Positions 20,209 to 30,517 of a stretch of 64,000 nucleotides of DNA are shown in pieces. Source of the stretch: JASBSR01 sp963847575 (lineage in GTDB: Bacteria; Pseudomonadota; Gammaproteobacteria; SZUA-229); contig CAWKAL010000045.1 of assembly GCA_963847575.1 (NCBI GenBank), forward strand, positions 46,343-110,342, read 5' to 3'. Position 1 is the first letter of the stretch; every line of letters begins with the position of its first letter. The notes under the pieces are model-generated. The model was not told the origin of the DNA. It ran no database searches and was given only the letters and a program-made list of their open reading frames with translations. The translations under genes and the position numbers were made by a program.

Positions 20209-21907
20209 AGCGTTTCCAGTTAATCAGCACCGTGTTGTGCATTATATGTGTCGGCTTCGTCGGCAGTGCGCAGGCGGCCAACATTACCGCCAAACTCAGC
20301 CGCAACCCGGTATTGCTGGACGAATCGTTTCATCTGATATATGAAAGCCGACAGCAATGTGGATGATCCTGACTTCAGCGCACTCACCCAGAATTTTGAT
20401 ATTCTAAATAGTTCACAAAGCACCAACATGCGTTCGATCAATGGCAACTGGAGCTTAAAAAAATCCTGGGACCTCGCCCTGATCAGTAAAGCGGCCGGCA
20501 TATTTACCATTCCGCCGATTCCATTTGGCAATGACATGAGTCCGTCGCTGCGCATCACTGTTAAACATTCCAATCCACAAGAATGCACCGCAAAAACCCG
20601 GCGACCCTGGCGCAAATATTTATATCGAGGTTGAAACCGACGTTAAACAGGCCTGGGTGCAATCACAAATTGTCTACACCATTCGGCTGTTCAGTAATAT
20701 CCCGGTCGGCCGCCCCACGCTAAGCGAACCCGAAACCGATAATCCCGATACAATTTTCTTCAAGCTGGGCGATGTGAATAATTACGAAGCGTTTCGCAAT
20801 GGTGAACGCTTTGCCGTGAGTGAACTCAAGTTTGCCGCCTTCGCGCAGCACAGCGGTGAGCTGACCTTCAAGCCGGTATTGTTCGAAGGCCTGGTGTCCA
20901 GCGGTAAACCCAGATCATTATTCGACAGCCTGACTCAACGCGGCACGGTCAAGCGCCTGCGCTCTAAACCGGTCAGCGTGAAAATAAAACCCATCCCGGC
21001 ACAGCAGGACGTCAGCCAGTGGTTACCTGCAAACCAGATCACCCTGGTCGAAGAATGGTCGGATGACATCACCGCGCTCAGGGCCGGTGAACCGGTGACC
21101 CGCACAATCACCTTGATTGCCAAAGGCCTCACCGCGGAGCAACTGCCCGAACTCAAGTTCGCGGACATCAAGGGGCTGAAACAATACCCGGACCAGGCCG
21201 CTCAGGAAAACGAAAACACCAGCGAAGGTGTGATCGGCACACGCACCATGAAAGTGGCGCTGATCCCCGGTGCGCGTGGTGAATACCGTTTGCCTGCGCT
21301 GAACATTCCGTGGTGGAACACACAAACCGGCAAGGCTGAAATGGCCACACTGCCGGAAACCGTGCTGCGGGTCAGCGGTGTGGCCAACATTCTGTCGAAT
21401 CCACCGCAGCTACAAACACCGGTGACAGCACCTGCACAAAACCAGCCTGCCGCAACCGCAGGCAGTGTGGTTGAAGACCCGCGTGCAGAGTACTGGCGCG
21501 GGTTGAGCATCGCCCTCGGTATCGGCTGGATACTGACCCTGATTCTGCTGCTGCGCAAACGCGCAGGCACTCCACGGCCGTCGAACAAAACCGCGTCACT
21601 GGCAACACTTGCGCGCGCGGTGCAAAAACACAGCAAGGCCAACCAGCCGAGCGAAACGCGCCAGGCATTGCTGGACTGGGCGAAAACCAAATGGCCGCTG
21701 GCGCACATCGCCAACCTTGCCGATGTGGCACAGCATTGTGATGCCGAACTCGGCGCTGCAATTCGTGCATTGAACTCGGCGCTCTACAGCGCCACGCCCG
21801 GGCATTGGCAAGGCGAAGCACTCGCCAGCGCGTTTAGCCGGTTTCGCGATACACCCGATACCGGCGGGCGCACACCAGGCGCCACGCTGGAACCACTGTA
21901 TAAATAA
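20202..21907 (+). CDS. batD: BatD-family protein, frame broken near 20349 and 20570
   Basis: Begins at the ATG at 20202 (MVKRFQLISTVLCIICVGFVG..., a signal peptide ending near AQA), overlapping the stop of the preceding gene once its frame is corrected. One extra C at about 20348-20349 (GAA AGC C GAC) and a second +1 shift at about 20560-20580 separate three collinear pieces. Together they read through YESDSNVDDPDF, GANIYIEVETDVKQAW and IVYTIRLFSN, typical of the BatD oxygen-tolerance family. A membrane helix lies near the C-terminus (IALGIGWILTLILLL). The corrected length is 567 aa, normal for the family. Confidence 0.85.
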
Positions 21908-22064
21908 AGCATTATGCAGGCACACGCCAGTCAAACTTAAATCCGAACCGGTTTGGTGGTAAAGTTGGCGCCTGGCGTAGCACTTCGCACGCCCCGAAAT
22001 AACAGCCTGCGAAGACTACACACGGTAGAGTTTCCGGCCATTATCATCATCACTGGAGTCCACC

Positions 22065-23291
22065 ATGAATTTGTCTCTCGGTAACGAAATACTCGTATGG
22101 GCATTTGTGCTCGCCTTCGTTATTGGCGCAATCGCCAGCCGGAGTAATTTTTGCACCATGGGTGCGGTGTCTGACTGGGTCAACATGGGTGACAAAAACC
22201 GCCTGCGTTCGTGGTTTCTCGCGATTGCCGTCGCCATTGCCGGGGTCGCCTGGATGGAATACGCCGGGCTGGTCGACATGAGCCTCACCACCAATAACGC
22301 GACGTCCAATCCGCCCTACCGGGTGAGCACTGTTGTCTGGCTGCGCTATATCGTCGGCGGCATCCTGTTTGGCATCGGCATGACCTTCGGCAGCGGCTGC
22401 GGAAATAAAACCCTGGTACGCCTCGGCGGCGGCAATGGCAAATCACTGGTGCTGCTGGTGTTCATCGGCATCGCCGCGTCGCTAATGATGTTTACCAGTT
22501 TTGACCACCTGGTATTCCTGCAATGGATGACCCCGCTGGCGACCGATCTTTCATTACACGAAATCCCCGGCCAGTCACTCGGCCAGATCGCGGCGGGGCT
22601 CACCGGATCAGACGCAGCTGACATAATGAACCCGCTGCTGGGCGCAATCATCGCACTGCTGATCGCGGTATGGGTTTTCAAGTCAGCGGATTTTCGTAGC
22701 AGTTATGACCTGGTTGCCGCCGGACTTCTAATCGGTGGCGCCATCGCTGTGGCGTGGTACATCACCGCCGGCGCTACCGGTCAGAGCTATCTCGAAGAAC
22801 TCGAATTTGCCGAAGTACGCCCCTATGCTGTCGGTGCGCAATCGTATACCTTCATTGCCCCGCCGGCACACGCATACCAGTATATCGAACAGGGCTTCAA
22901 TAAAAACTTTCTGAGCTTTGCACTGGTGGGCGCAATTGGCGTGCTGGTCGGCGCGTTTGTATATTCAGTGCTGTCGCACAATTTCCGTTTTGAATGGTTC
23001 AGCTCGATGAAAGATTTCATCACCCATGTCATCGGCGGATTATTGATGGGCACCGGCGGCGTACTCGGCATGGGTTGCACCATTGGCCAGGGCATCACCG
23101 GCACCTCGACGCTGGCGGTGGGTTCTTTTATCACCCTGGTGTCGATTATATTTGGCAGTGCACTCACCATGAAAATCCAGTACTACAAACTGGTGTACGA
23201 AGAAGAAGCGTCATTTGGCAAAGCGCTTGTAACATCGCTGGTGGACATGAAACTGCTGCCGGGCGTCATGCGTAAACTCGACGCGGTATGA
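22065..23291 (+). CDS. YeeE/YedE family transporter (sulfur compound transport)
   Basis: Polytopic inner membrane protein of 408 aa with about nine or ten helices. The family hallmarks are the paired glycine and cysteine motifs SRSNFCTMGAVSDW (about 26-39), FGSGCGNKTLVRLGGG (about 108-123) and MGCTIGQGITG (about 339-349). Members such as TsuA carry thiosulfate or related sulfur compounds through conserved cysteines. It stands alone between the Bat operon and tamA. A second family member is at 54924-56411. Confidence 0.88.
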   Translation: MNLSLGNEILVWAFVLAFVIGAIASRSNFCTMGAVSDWVNMGDKNRLRSWFLAIAVAIAGVAWMEYAGLVDMSLTTNNATSNPPYRVSTVVWLRYIVGGILFGIGMTFGSGCGNKTLVRLGGGNGKSLVLLVFIGIAASLMMFTSFDHLVFLQWMTPLATDLSLHEIPGQSLGQIAAGLTGSDAADIMNPLLGAIIALLIAVWVFKSADFRSSYDLVAAGLLIGGAIAVAWYITAGATGQSYLEELEFAEVRPYAVGAQSYTFIAPPAHAYQYIEQGFNKNFLSFALVGAIGVLVGAFVYSVLSHNFRFEWFSSMKDFITHVIGGLLMGTGGVLGMGCTIGQGITGTSTLAVGSFITLVSIIFGSALTMKIQYYKLVYEEEASFGKALVTSLVDMKLLPGVMRKLDAV

Positions 23292-23465
23292 TACGCGCCC
23301 GGGCACTGTCTCAGTGCAGGCCGGCCCGGCGTGCACTGTCATGATAATCACGGCACAGCTGCAACGCTGATACACATGGGTTTATTATTTGTATATGATG
23401 CTTTGTATGCAACCACGTCGCCCGCATCCTGTCAGACTATCCTTTAAGCCAACCAAGAAAGCGTA

Positions 23466-25206
23466 ATGCACATAATGCAGCGCGTGCTGCTCATCCTGCT
23501 GTTCTGCATGTGTTCAACCACAGTGTTTGCGCAGACCAGCGTTACTGTCGACATCAGCGGTGTCTCACAACCACTGGTAGATAACATTCGGCTGTTTCTC
23601 AGTATTGAACAACAAAAAGACAACGCCTTATTGAGCGAAGGACGCCTGCGCCGGCTGCATAAAAAAGCCCTGGCTGAAATTACCAGTGCCCTGCAACCCT
23701 TCGGCTATTATCGTCCCGTGGTCGCATCCAGCCTGATGATGGTCAGCCCGGAACGCTGGAAAGCCAGCTACCAGGTCGACCCCGGCCCGGCACTGCGCAT
23801 TGCACAACTGAACATTAGCATCAGCGAGCCGATGCGTAGCGATCCCGAATTTGAAACCCTGCTCAGCAAGCTGCCACTTCACACCGGCGACGTGTTTGAT
23901 CACCTGCTCTACGAAAAAATCAAATCCAGCCTGGCACGGCTGGCCGCCGAGCGTGGTTACTTTAATGCACAGTTTGTAGAGCACCGTGTCGAGATTGATC
24001 TTGACGCCTACGAAGCGCGTGTATTTCTCAAATATGAAGGCGCTGTGCGTTATCGTTTCGGTGAAGTCTCCCTGCAACAGGATGTACTCGATGAAGATTT
24101 GTTACGGCGCTATATCCCGTTTGAAACCGGTTCACCCTACACCCTGGGTGAGTTAATAGATTTTCAGCAGGCGCTTAACGACAGCGATTATTTTCGCACC
24201 GTTGAAGTATCCCCCGGCCAGGCACTGGCCGACAGTGATGAAATTCCGGTCAACGTGTCACTGACACCGCGCAAACGCCATCGCTTTAGTATCGGCCTGG
24301 GCTACGGTACTGACTCGGGTGCGCGCACCAAGTTCGGCTGGCAGATTCCGCGGGTGAATACCAAAGGCCACCGCTTTGATACCGAAATCAAACTGTCCCA
24401 GATCGGTTACAGCCTGAGTGCAAATTACCGCGTGCCGGTGCTCAACCCGCGCACTGATCAAATGATTTATAGCGCCGGTGTCATCAATGAAAAAACCGAC
24501 ACCAGTGACAGCACCGTGCGCACTGTCGGTGCCAGCCTCAAACGCAGCCGTGGCGAATGGCGTGAATCCATTTCACTCAACTATCAGCAGGAAGATTATA
24601 TTATCGCCGACACCAGCGGTGATTCCACCCTGCTGATGCCCGGCGTGAGCTGGAGCCGCACCTGGGGCGACAGTTTTATCTACGCCATCGACGGCCTGCG
24701 GTTTGACATCAGCCTGCGCGGCGCCAACGACAAGTATGTGTCCGATACCAGTTTTTTCCAGGCCCAGGGCGGCATCAAGGCGATTAACACGCCGATACGT
24801 AACAACCGAATTATCGCGCGTGGCAGCATCGGTAGCACCTGGACCAATAACTTCGACCAGCTGCCGTCATCAGTGCGTTTCTTTACCGGCGGTTCGCAGA
24901 GTGTGCGTGGTTATGCTTATCAGATCACTCGGCCCGGTCGATGAAGACGGTGATGTCATCGGGGGCAAGTATTTGATGACCGGCAGCATCGAGTTCGAAC
25001 ACTATTTTGAAAGCAAGTGGGGTGCGGCGGTGTTTTATGATGCCGGTAATGCGATGGATGATTTCAGCGACAAGCTCGCCCGCGGTGTTGGCTTTGGCAT
25101 GCGCTGGCAATCGCCCATCGGCACGGTGCGCATTGATCTTGCCAGCGCGCTGACGCTGGACGGCAATCCCTGGCGCATACACATTAATATCGGGCCGGAC
25201 TTGTGA
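23466..25206 (+). CDS. tamA: TamA outer membrane assembly protein, frame broken at about 24924
   Basis: Omp85-family barrel that, with TamB, supports outer membrane protein and phospholipid traffic. A signal peptide (VLLILLFCMCSTTVFAQ) is followed by three POTRA domains (to about residue 260) and a 16-strand barrel. One extra A at 24924 breaks the frame just after SQSVRGYAYQ, a conserved stretch; the next frame resumes SLGPVDEDGDVIGGKYL and ends IHINIGPDL. Removing it gives 579 aa, close to E. coli TamA (577). The stop overlaps the GTG start of tamB. Confidence 0.9.
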
Positions 25207-28200
25207 AACGCTGGCGCCTGGTAATCCTGCTAGTACTGTTGTTGCCGGTGATTGCACTGGGCTGGCTACTGGCCACCGAAAGCGGTTTGCAATGGGCGTA
25301 TCGACAGGCGCAGCCGTACCTGCCTGAAACATTCAGTATGCAACAACTCTCGGGCAGCCTCGCCGGCCCGATGACGCTTGATGCTGTGCGATACACGCAG
25401 GACGGCGTGCAGGTCAATGCTGAAACCATCATCATCGACCTGCGACTGCTTTCCTTGCTCACTGCCAATATTGATATCAGCCGACTGACCATCAAATCGC
25501 TCGATATCGTGTTAGCGAAAACCCCGACACCTGAGCAGACACAAACGCAAATAGACAAAATCACCCTGCCCGACATCAGCCTGCCCTGGCTCACCGTGAT
25601 AAGACAGGCCGAGGTGGACGGCTTTAGCCTGACGCAGGATGAACAAAATTTTACGCTTAATCAGATCAAACTCAGTGCGAGCACGCTGTTCAGTCAAATC
25701 GATATCAAACAGCTCGATGTCATTGCAGAGTCATTCAGTTTTAATCTCAGGGGAAAACTCAAAGCCGAGAAGCGCTATAAACATACGCTGAAGCTGGACT
25801 GGCAAACGACCCTGCCTTCCAGCGAACTGCTCAAAGGCAGTGGACAGCTCAAGGGCGACATACACGCTACGCAGTTAACACAGAAATTGTCCGGGCCGTT
25901 GCAGTTAAGTCTCGATGGCAATATTAACGACCTGCTTGATCAGCTCAACTGGCAGGCCAGTGTCGATGCCAGCGCGTTTGATCTGCAGAAACTCGACCCC
26001 GGCCTGCCGCCACTCAGCGGCGCATTAAAATTTAAAGCCCGGGGCGACCTCGCTACCGCAACCGCGTCGGGAACGCTCGACGGCAACACCCCCGAGACCG
26101 GCGCGTTCGATGCCGCGTTTGAACTGCAACGCCTGGCGGATAACAAGATTAAAATTAAACAGCTAACGTTGCATTCAGCCATCACCCAGACGCAGCTCGC
26201 AGCCAACGGTCGCTGGCAACCGGCGAGCAACGGCGGTGACGTCGAGCTTGCACTCAAGTGGACAAATTTACGCTGGCCCATGCTGAGCGAACCGACCTGG
26301 TTTAACAGCGCCAGCGGCGATGGCACGATTGCCGGTTCGCTTGATAGCTATCGCATCGAGTTGAATACCGACAGCCCCTGGCCAGAGTACATCCCGTCTG
26401 CATGGCAGGCGAAGGCGACCGGCAATCTCGAGGGACTCGAATTCCAGTCTTTGCATATCAATACGCTCGAGGGTGAAGTCAATGCAACTGCAAAACTCGA
26501 CTGGAAAACCAGATTCAACTGGACCGCCGACATCACCGCCGCCAATATCGACCCCGCGGGATTACTGCCGCAATGGCCGGGAAAACTCAACGCAAAACTG
26601 AGCAGCACCGGCCGCTATGAAAACGACCAGTTAATCGCAGAGGCTGACATCAGCAAATTGAGCGGCGTGTTGCGCGGCTACCCGGTTGCATTGCGCAGTC
26701 GGCTTGGCTGGAAAAACGACAGCCTGGCTATTTCGCAACTCAATTTTAATTCCGGCAAGTCGCAGCTCACACTCAACGGACAGGCCGGCGATAGTCTTAA
26801 ACTCGACTGGACAATTAACTCCAGCAACCTCGCCGAACTCTATCCCCAGGCTCAGGGCACATTGCAGGCAAAGGGCCAGCTCGACGGGCCACGCGATACC
26901 CCGGTGGTGAAAGCCAGCTTCAATGGTAAAGATATAAAATTGCCCGGTGTTGCGCTCGGCCTGATCGAGGGCACGGTGGCGATAGACCTGTTCAAGTGGC
27001 AGCAGATAGATGCCAGGGTAAACGCGCAGGCGCTCAATCTAAGTGGCAACCAGCTGCAAACACTGAGCATTAATGCCAATAACCAGCACATGCAGGCCAA
27101 GGCCGTTTCAAAACTGGCCACCACCGTGATCGAGCTCAAGGGCGAATCCTGGGCGCAGGGCTGGCGCGGTCAGCTGGTTCAATTTAATGTGAACAGCACG
27201 CAATTTGATAACTGGCAACTCGACAAACCCGTCGCACTCGATATCAGCCAGGATCGTTTTATTGCCGATACGCTCTGCTGGCACAGCACTAAAGCTGCGA
27301 GCTTGTGTACCACGCTTGAACAAAAACAAAGCGCCTGGCACGCCAGCATAAAAGCACAAAAACTTCCCCTGCTTGTATTCAGCCCGTGGCTACCGCCCGA
27401 CATGAAACTTGAAGGCCTCGCCAATGCAACCGCCACGCTGCAATACCAGGCACCGGACCAGCTGCTCGGCGAAGCCAGTATCGATTTGCCTGCAGGCGTG
27501 GTCAGTTATCCCTTGCTGGAAGGTGAACGCGAACGCTGGGAATACCGCACCGGCAAACTGCTGGTTTCACTCAATCAAAAAGCCATCGATGCCAGCGCAG
27601 ATTTCGCCATGACCAATGGCGATCGCCTGCACGCCGAACTGACCTTGCCGGGTGCAAACCTGCTGAGCATGGATACGTCACAGACTATACAGGCGAGCGC
27701 GCAACTGGGCATCCACGAACTCGGCATCATCGAAGCACTGGTGCCGGAAATTCAGGACCTGCAGGGCGAAGTTGAAGTCAGTATTTCCGCTGCCGGCAGC
27801 CTGGCCCAGCCCCGGTTCAAGGGCAGTGCCCAGTTACTCAAGGGCGGCCTGCGCATTCCACGCCTCGGGCTGGATGTAAAACAGCTAAGCCTGAACGCAC
27901 AGAGTGACGGCTTTGAAAAACTCAACTTTAAACTTAGCGCGAACTCCGGTGATGGCACCCTGGTGCTGGCGGGCGTCACCCGGCTCGACAGCGCTGCCGG
28001 CTGGCCGACCGAAATCACCATCAAGGGCGACAATGTTGAAGTCTCGCGCATTCCCGAAGCACGCGTGAACGTCACACCTGATCTGAATATCAAACTGCAA
28101 CACCGCACGCTCGATATCAGCGGCAAAATCCATGTGCCCTACGCCAAACTGCAACCCAAAGACATCACCACCGCCGCGCGCACGTCTGATGATGCAGTGA

Positions 28201-28940
28201 TCATCGGCGGACAACAGCTGGCTGAACAGAAATGGACCACGGTCACAAAAGTCCGCGTCACCCTCGGCGAGCGCGTGAACTTTAATGGCTTTGGTTTTGA
28301 AGGCCGCTTCGGCGGCAGCCTGCTGGTCGAAGACGAACCCGGACAACTAACCCGTGCCACGGGTGAAATCACCGTGCCCGAAGGCCGTTATCGCGCCTAC
28401 GGCCAGCGCCTCGAAGTCGAACACGGCCGCGTGCTGTTTACTGGCGGCCCCCTGACCAACCCCGGGCTGGATCTGCGCGCCGTGCGCCGGGTGAATAACG
28501 TGACCGCTGGCCTCAGGGTCAAGGGCAGCCTGAATCAACCGGTGCTGGAACTGTTCTCCATCCCGACCATGGGTGAAACCGATGTACTGTCTTACCTGTT
28601 ACTCGGCCGCCCGATCGAAAACGCTTCCGACGAAGAAGGCGCGATGATGGCAAAAGCCACGCTCGCGCTCGGCCTCAGCGGCGGTGATCGTATTGCACGA
28701 TTACTGGGCGACCGTTTCGGGCTGGATGAAATGCGTGTCGAAAGCAGCGAAAGCGGTGACCAGGCATCACTGGTGGTCGGGCGTTATCTTTCGCCCAAAC
28801 TCTACGTGAGTTATGGCGTTGGCCTGATCGAAGCCATCAACACCCTGACCGTGCGTTACCAGATCAGCCAGAAATGGCAACTCAAGGCTGAAAGCGGCGA
28901 AGCCCATGGCGCGGATATTCTGTATACCTTCGAACGTTAA
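25203..28940 (+). CDS. tamB: Translocation and assembly module protein TamB
   Basis: 1245 aa. It has one N-terminal inner-membrane helix (LVILLVLLLPVIALGWLLA, about 5-23) and then a very long repetitive beta-rich rod that spans the periplasm, closed by the conserved DUF490/TamB domain (about 900-1245; for example NPGLDLRAVRRVNNVTAGLR and GETDVLSYLLLGRP). It ends ADILYTFER. The GTG start at 25203 overlaps the tamA stop, and the pair is nearly universal in gammaproteobacteria. The protein is thought to move lipids and assist barrel assembly. Confidence 0.95.
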   Translation: MKRWRLVILLVLLLPVIALGWLLATESGLQWAYRQAQPYLPETFSMQQLSGSLAGPMTLDAVRYTQDGVQVNAETIIIDLRLLSLLTANIDISRLTIKSLDIVLAKTPTPEQTQTQIDKITLPDISLPWLTVIRQAEVDGFSLTQDEQNFTLNQIKLSASTLFSQIDIKQLDVIAESFSFNLRGKLKAEKRYKHTLKLDWQTTLPSSELLKGSGQLKGDIHATQLTQKLSGPLQLSLDGNINDLLDQLNWQASVDASAFDLQKLDPGLPPLSGALKFKARGDLATATASGTLDGNTPETGAFDAAFELQRLADNKIKIKQLTLHSAITQTQLAANGRWQPASNGGDVELALKWTNLRWPMLSEPTWFNSASGDGTIAGSLDSYRIELNTDSPWPEYIPSAWQAKATGNLEGLEFQSLHINTLEGEVNATAKLDWKTRFNWTADITAANIDPAGLLPQWPGKLNAKLSSTGRYENDQLIAEADISKLSGVLRGYPVALRSRLGWKNDSLAISQLNFNSGKSQLTLNGQAGDSLKLDWTINSSNLAELYPQAQGTLQAKGQLDGPRDTPVVKASFNGKDIKLPGVALGLIEGTVAIDLFKWQQIDARVNAQALNLSGNQLQTLSINANNQHMQAKAVSKLATTVIELKGESWAQGWRGQLVQFNVNSTQFDNWQLDKPVALDISQDRFIADTLCWHSTKAASLCTTLEQKQSAWHASIKAQKLPLLVFSPWLPPDMKLEGLANATATLQYQAPDQLLGEASIDLPAGVVSYPLLEGERERWEYRTGKLLVSLNQKAIDASADFAMTNGDRLHAELTLPGANLLSMDTSQTIQASAQLGIHELGIIEALVPEIQDLQGEVEVSISAAGSLAQPRFKGSAQLLKGGLRIPRLGLDVKQLSLNAQSDGFEKLNFKLSANSGDGTLVLAGVTRLDSAAGWPTEITIKGDNVEVSRIPEARVNVTPDLNIKLQHRTLDISGKIHVPYAKLQPKDITTAARTSDDAVIIGGQQLAEQKWTTVTKVRVTLGERVNFNGFGFEGRFGGSLLVEDEPGQLTRATGEITVPEGRYRAYGQRLEVEHGRVLFTGGPLTNPGLDLRAVRRVNNVTAGLRVKGSLNQPVLELFSIPTMGETDVLSYLLLGRPIENASDEEGAMMAKATLALGLSGGDRIARLLGDRFGLDEMRVESSESGDQASLVVGRYLSPKLYVSYGVGLIEAINTLTVRYQISQKWQLKAESGEAHGADILYTFER

Positions 28941-29250
28941 TAAGTTACTTGCCGGCTGTTTTCAGCACTCGATGTTGTTCCCAGCTGGCTGGATACATTC
29001 TCGGCCCGCAGCTATCGGCCTGATTAGACTGCAGGTATCGATATCGCGCTTCGGTTCGCTTTTTCATTGAACCTCAACCGGAGCTGGATCATGCTGATGC
29101 GAAAATTGACCCGCAGATAGCGTCCTGCTGCGAAATTCAGTGAACCCTTGCGCCCCCGGGCGGTCTACCGGAGCCGATAATAATCGATTTCTTATGGCAT
29201 ACTGCCCGTTATATCATTGAAAATCCCATAAATTAAAGTGAGTATTAAAT
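28941..29250. other. Intergenic region, nothing recognised
   Basis: 310 bp between tamB and the OmpA-like lipoprotein gene. No reading frame with coding character, no RNA family and no convincing terminator after tamB. A weak GGTTC...GAACC dyad is present at about 29056-29075. The promoter of the lipoprotein gene must lie in the AT-rich last 60 bp but cannot be placed securely. Confidence 0.5.
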
Positions 29251-29925
29251 ATGAATAAAACCCTGATTGCTGCGTTTACCGCGCTGTCTGTTCTCTCTGG
29301 CTGCACCACGTTTGACGCCTATACCGGCGAAGAAAAAGTCTCCAGCACCGCCAAGGGCGCCGGCATCGGCGCAGGTATCGGCGCGGTGGTTTCTTACGTT
29401 AAAAACAAGGACGCCAGCAGTGCCGACCGCCGCAAACGTATGCTCACCGCCGCCGGTATCGGCGCAGTCGCGGGTGGCAGCGTGGGTTACTACATGGACA
29501 CCCAGGAAGCCAAGCTGCGCAAACAGTTACGCGGTTCAGGCGTTAGCGTAGTGCGCGAAGGTGACAACATCAACCTGGTGATGCCGGGCAATATCACCTT
29601 CAATACCGGCAATGCGATGATCAACAGCAACTTCTACGATGTACTGAATTCAGTCGGCATCGTGCTGGAAGAATTCGACAAAACCATCGTCGCTGTTTCG
29701 GGTCACACTGACAGCACGGGCGCCAGCAGCTTTAACCAGGGCCTGTCGGAACAACGCGCGCAGTCGGTCGCAAACTACCTGAAATCGCGCAAAGTGGTTG
29801 ATGCACGCATCGAAGTCATCGGCTTTGGCGAAAACCAGCCGATTGCTGACAACGGCACCGCGGAAGGCCGCGAACAGAACCGTCGTGTAGAACTGACATT
29901 GTTACCGATCGTCGAAGAGTCTTGA
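29251..29925 (+). CDS. OmpA-family outer membrane lipoprotein (YiaD-like)
   Basis: 224 aa. The lipoprotein signal ends in the lipobox LSGC (cysteine about residue 18). A glycine-rich segment GAGIGAGIGAVVSYV and a second one resembling glycine-zipper motifs follow, and then an OmpA-like peptidoglycan-binding domain (about 110-220; VSGHTDSTGASSFNQGLSEQ and GFGENQPIADN, NRRVEL). It probably tethers the outer membrane to peptidoglycan. A single-gene unit closed by a strong terminator. Confidence 0.92.
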   Translation: MNKTLIAAFTALSVLSGCTTFDAYTGEEKVSSTAKGAGIGAGIGAVVSYVKNKDASSADRRKRMLTAAGIGAVAGGSVGYYMDTQEAKLRKQLRGSGVSVVREGDNINLVMPGNITFNTGNAMINSNFYDVLNSVGIVLEEFDKTIVAVSGHTDSTGASSFNQGLSEQRAQSVANYLKSRKVVDARIEVIGFGENQPIADNGTAEGREQNRRVELTLLPIVEES

Positions 29926-29947
29926 TAGCCCACAGGGCATAAGGTAC

Positions 29948-29972
29948 AAAGGGAGGCACTGCCTCCCTTTTT
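29948..29972 (+). terminator. Rho-independent terminator
   Basis: AAAGGGAGGCA and TGCCTCCCTTT form a perfect stem with a two-base centre, and five T residues close the site. It lies 23 bp after the lipoprotein stop. Confidence 0.92.
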
Positions 29973-30046
29973 ATTGCCTGCTGCTTAAGCGAGAATAAAA
30001 CCAGGGCTTAATGAGTCTAATACTGATCAGAGCCGAGGAGATCACT

Positions 30047-30517
30047 ATGACGCGTTACATATTTCTGCTGCTGTTACTCAGCATGCAATCCATCGCCTTT
30101 GCAGCTGAACCTGCGTGGGGCCGTGCAAAACTCACCGAGACCGAATACAAACCGCAGAAAGTGGTGTACGACGTTTCCGTAGACACCGTTAAAAAAGTGG
30201 AATCGGTCCTCGATCGCGCCAGTTACCTCAGCACCATCACCGGCGCCGACCCGTTCGATTCATCCATCGTGCTGGTATTGCACGGCAACGAGATCCCGTT
30301 CTTCGCTATCAAGAACAGCGAAAAATATCACGCTATCATGCAACGCGCCGCAAGCCTGGTCACCAGCGAAGTACTCAAAATCAAGATGTGCAAAATCGCC
30401 GCCGAAGGCAAGGGCCTGCAGCCGAAAGACATTCACGGCTTTGTCGAAATGGTGCCGATGGGCGATGCTGAAATTATTAGACTGCAAAACGAGGAAAACC
30501 ATGCCTATATGCGCTAA
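30047..30517 (+). CDS. Secreted DsrE/F-like protein
   Basis: 155 aa from the ATG at 30047, preceded by a GAGGAG ribosome-binding site; a longer frame from 30011 would disrupt the signal peptide (MTRYIFLLLLLSMQSIAFA). The mature part has the DsrE-like fold pattern, including DSSIVLVLHGNEIPFFAIKN and a cysteine in KIKMCKIAAEGKGL at the position of the sulfur-carrying cysteine. It is therefore a periplasmic sulfur-relay or redox protein. The 3' end overlaps the metallo-hydrolase gene by 17 bp, so the two are co-expressed. Confidence 0.82.
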   Translation: MTRYIFLLLLLSMQSIAFAAEPAWGRAKLTETEYKPQKVVYDVSVDTVKKVESVLDRASYLSTITGADPFDSSIVLVLHGNEIPFFAIKNSEKYHAIMQRAASLVTSEVLKIKMCKIAAEGKGLQPKDIHGFVEMVPMGDAEIIRLQNEENHAYMR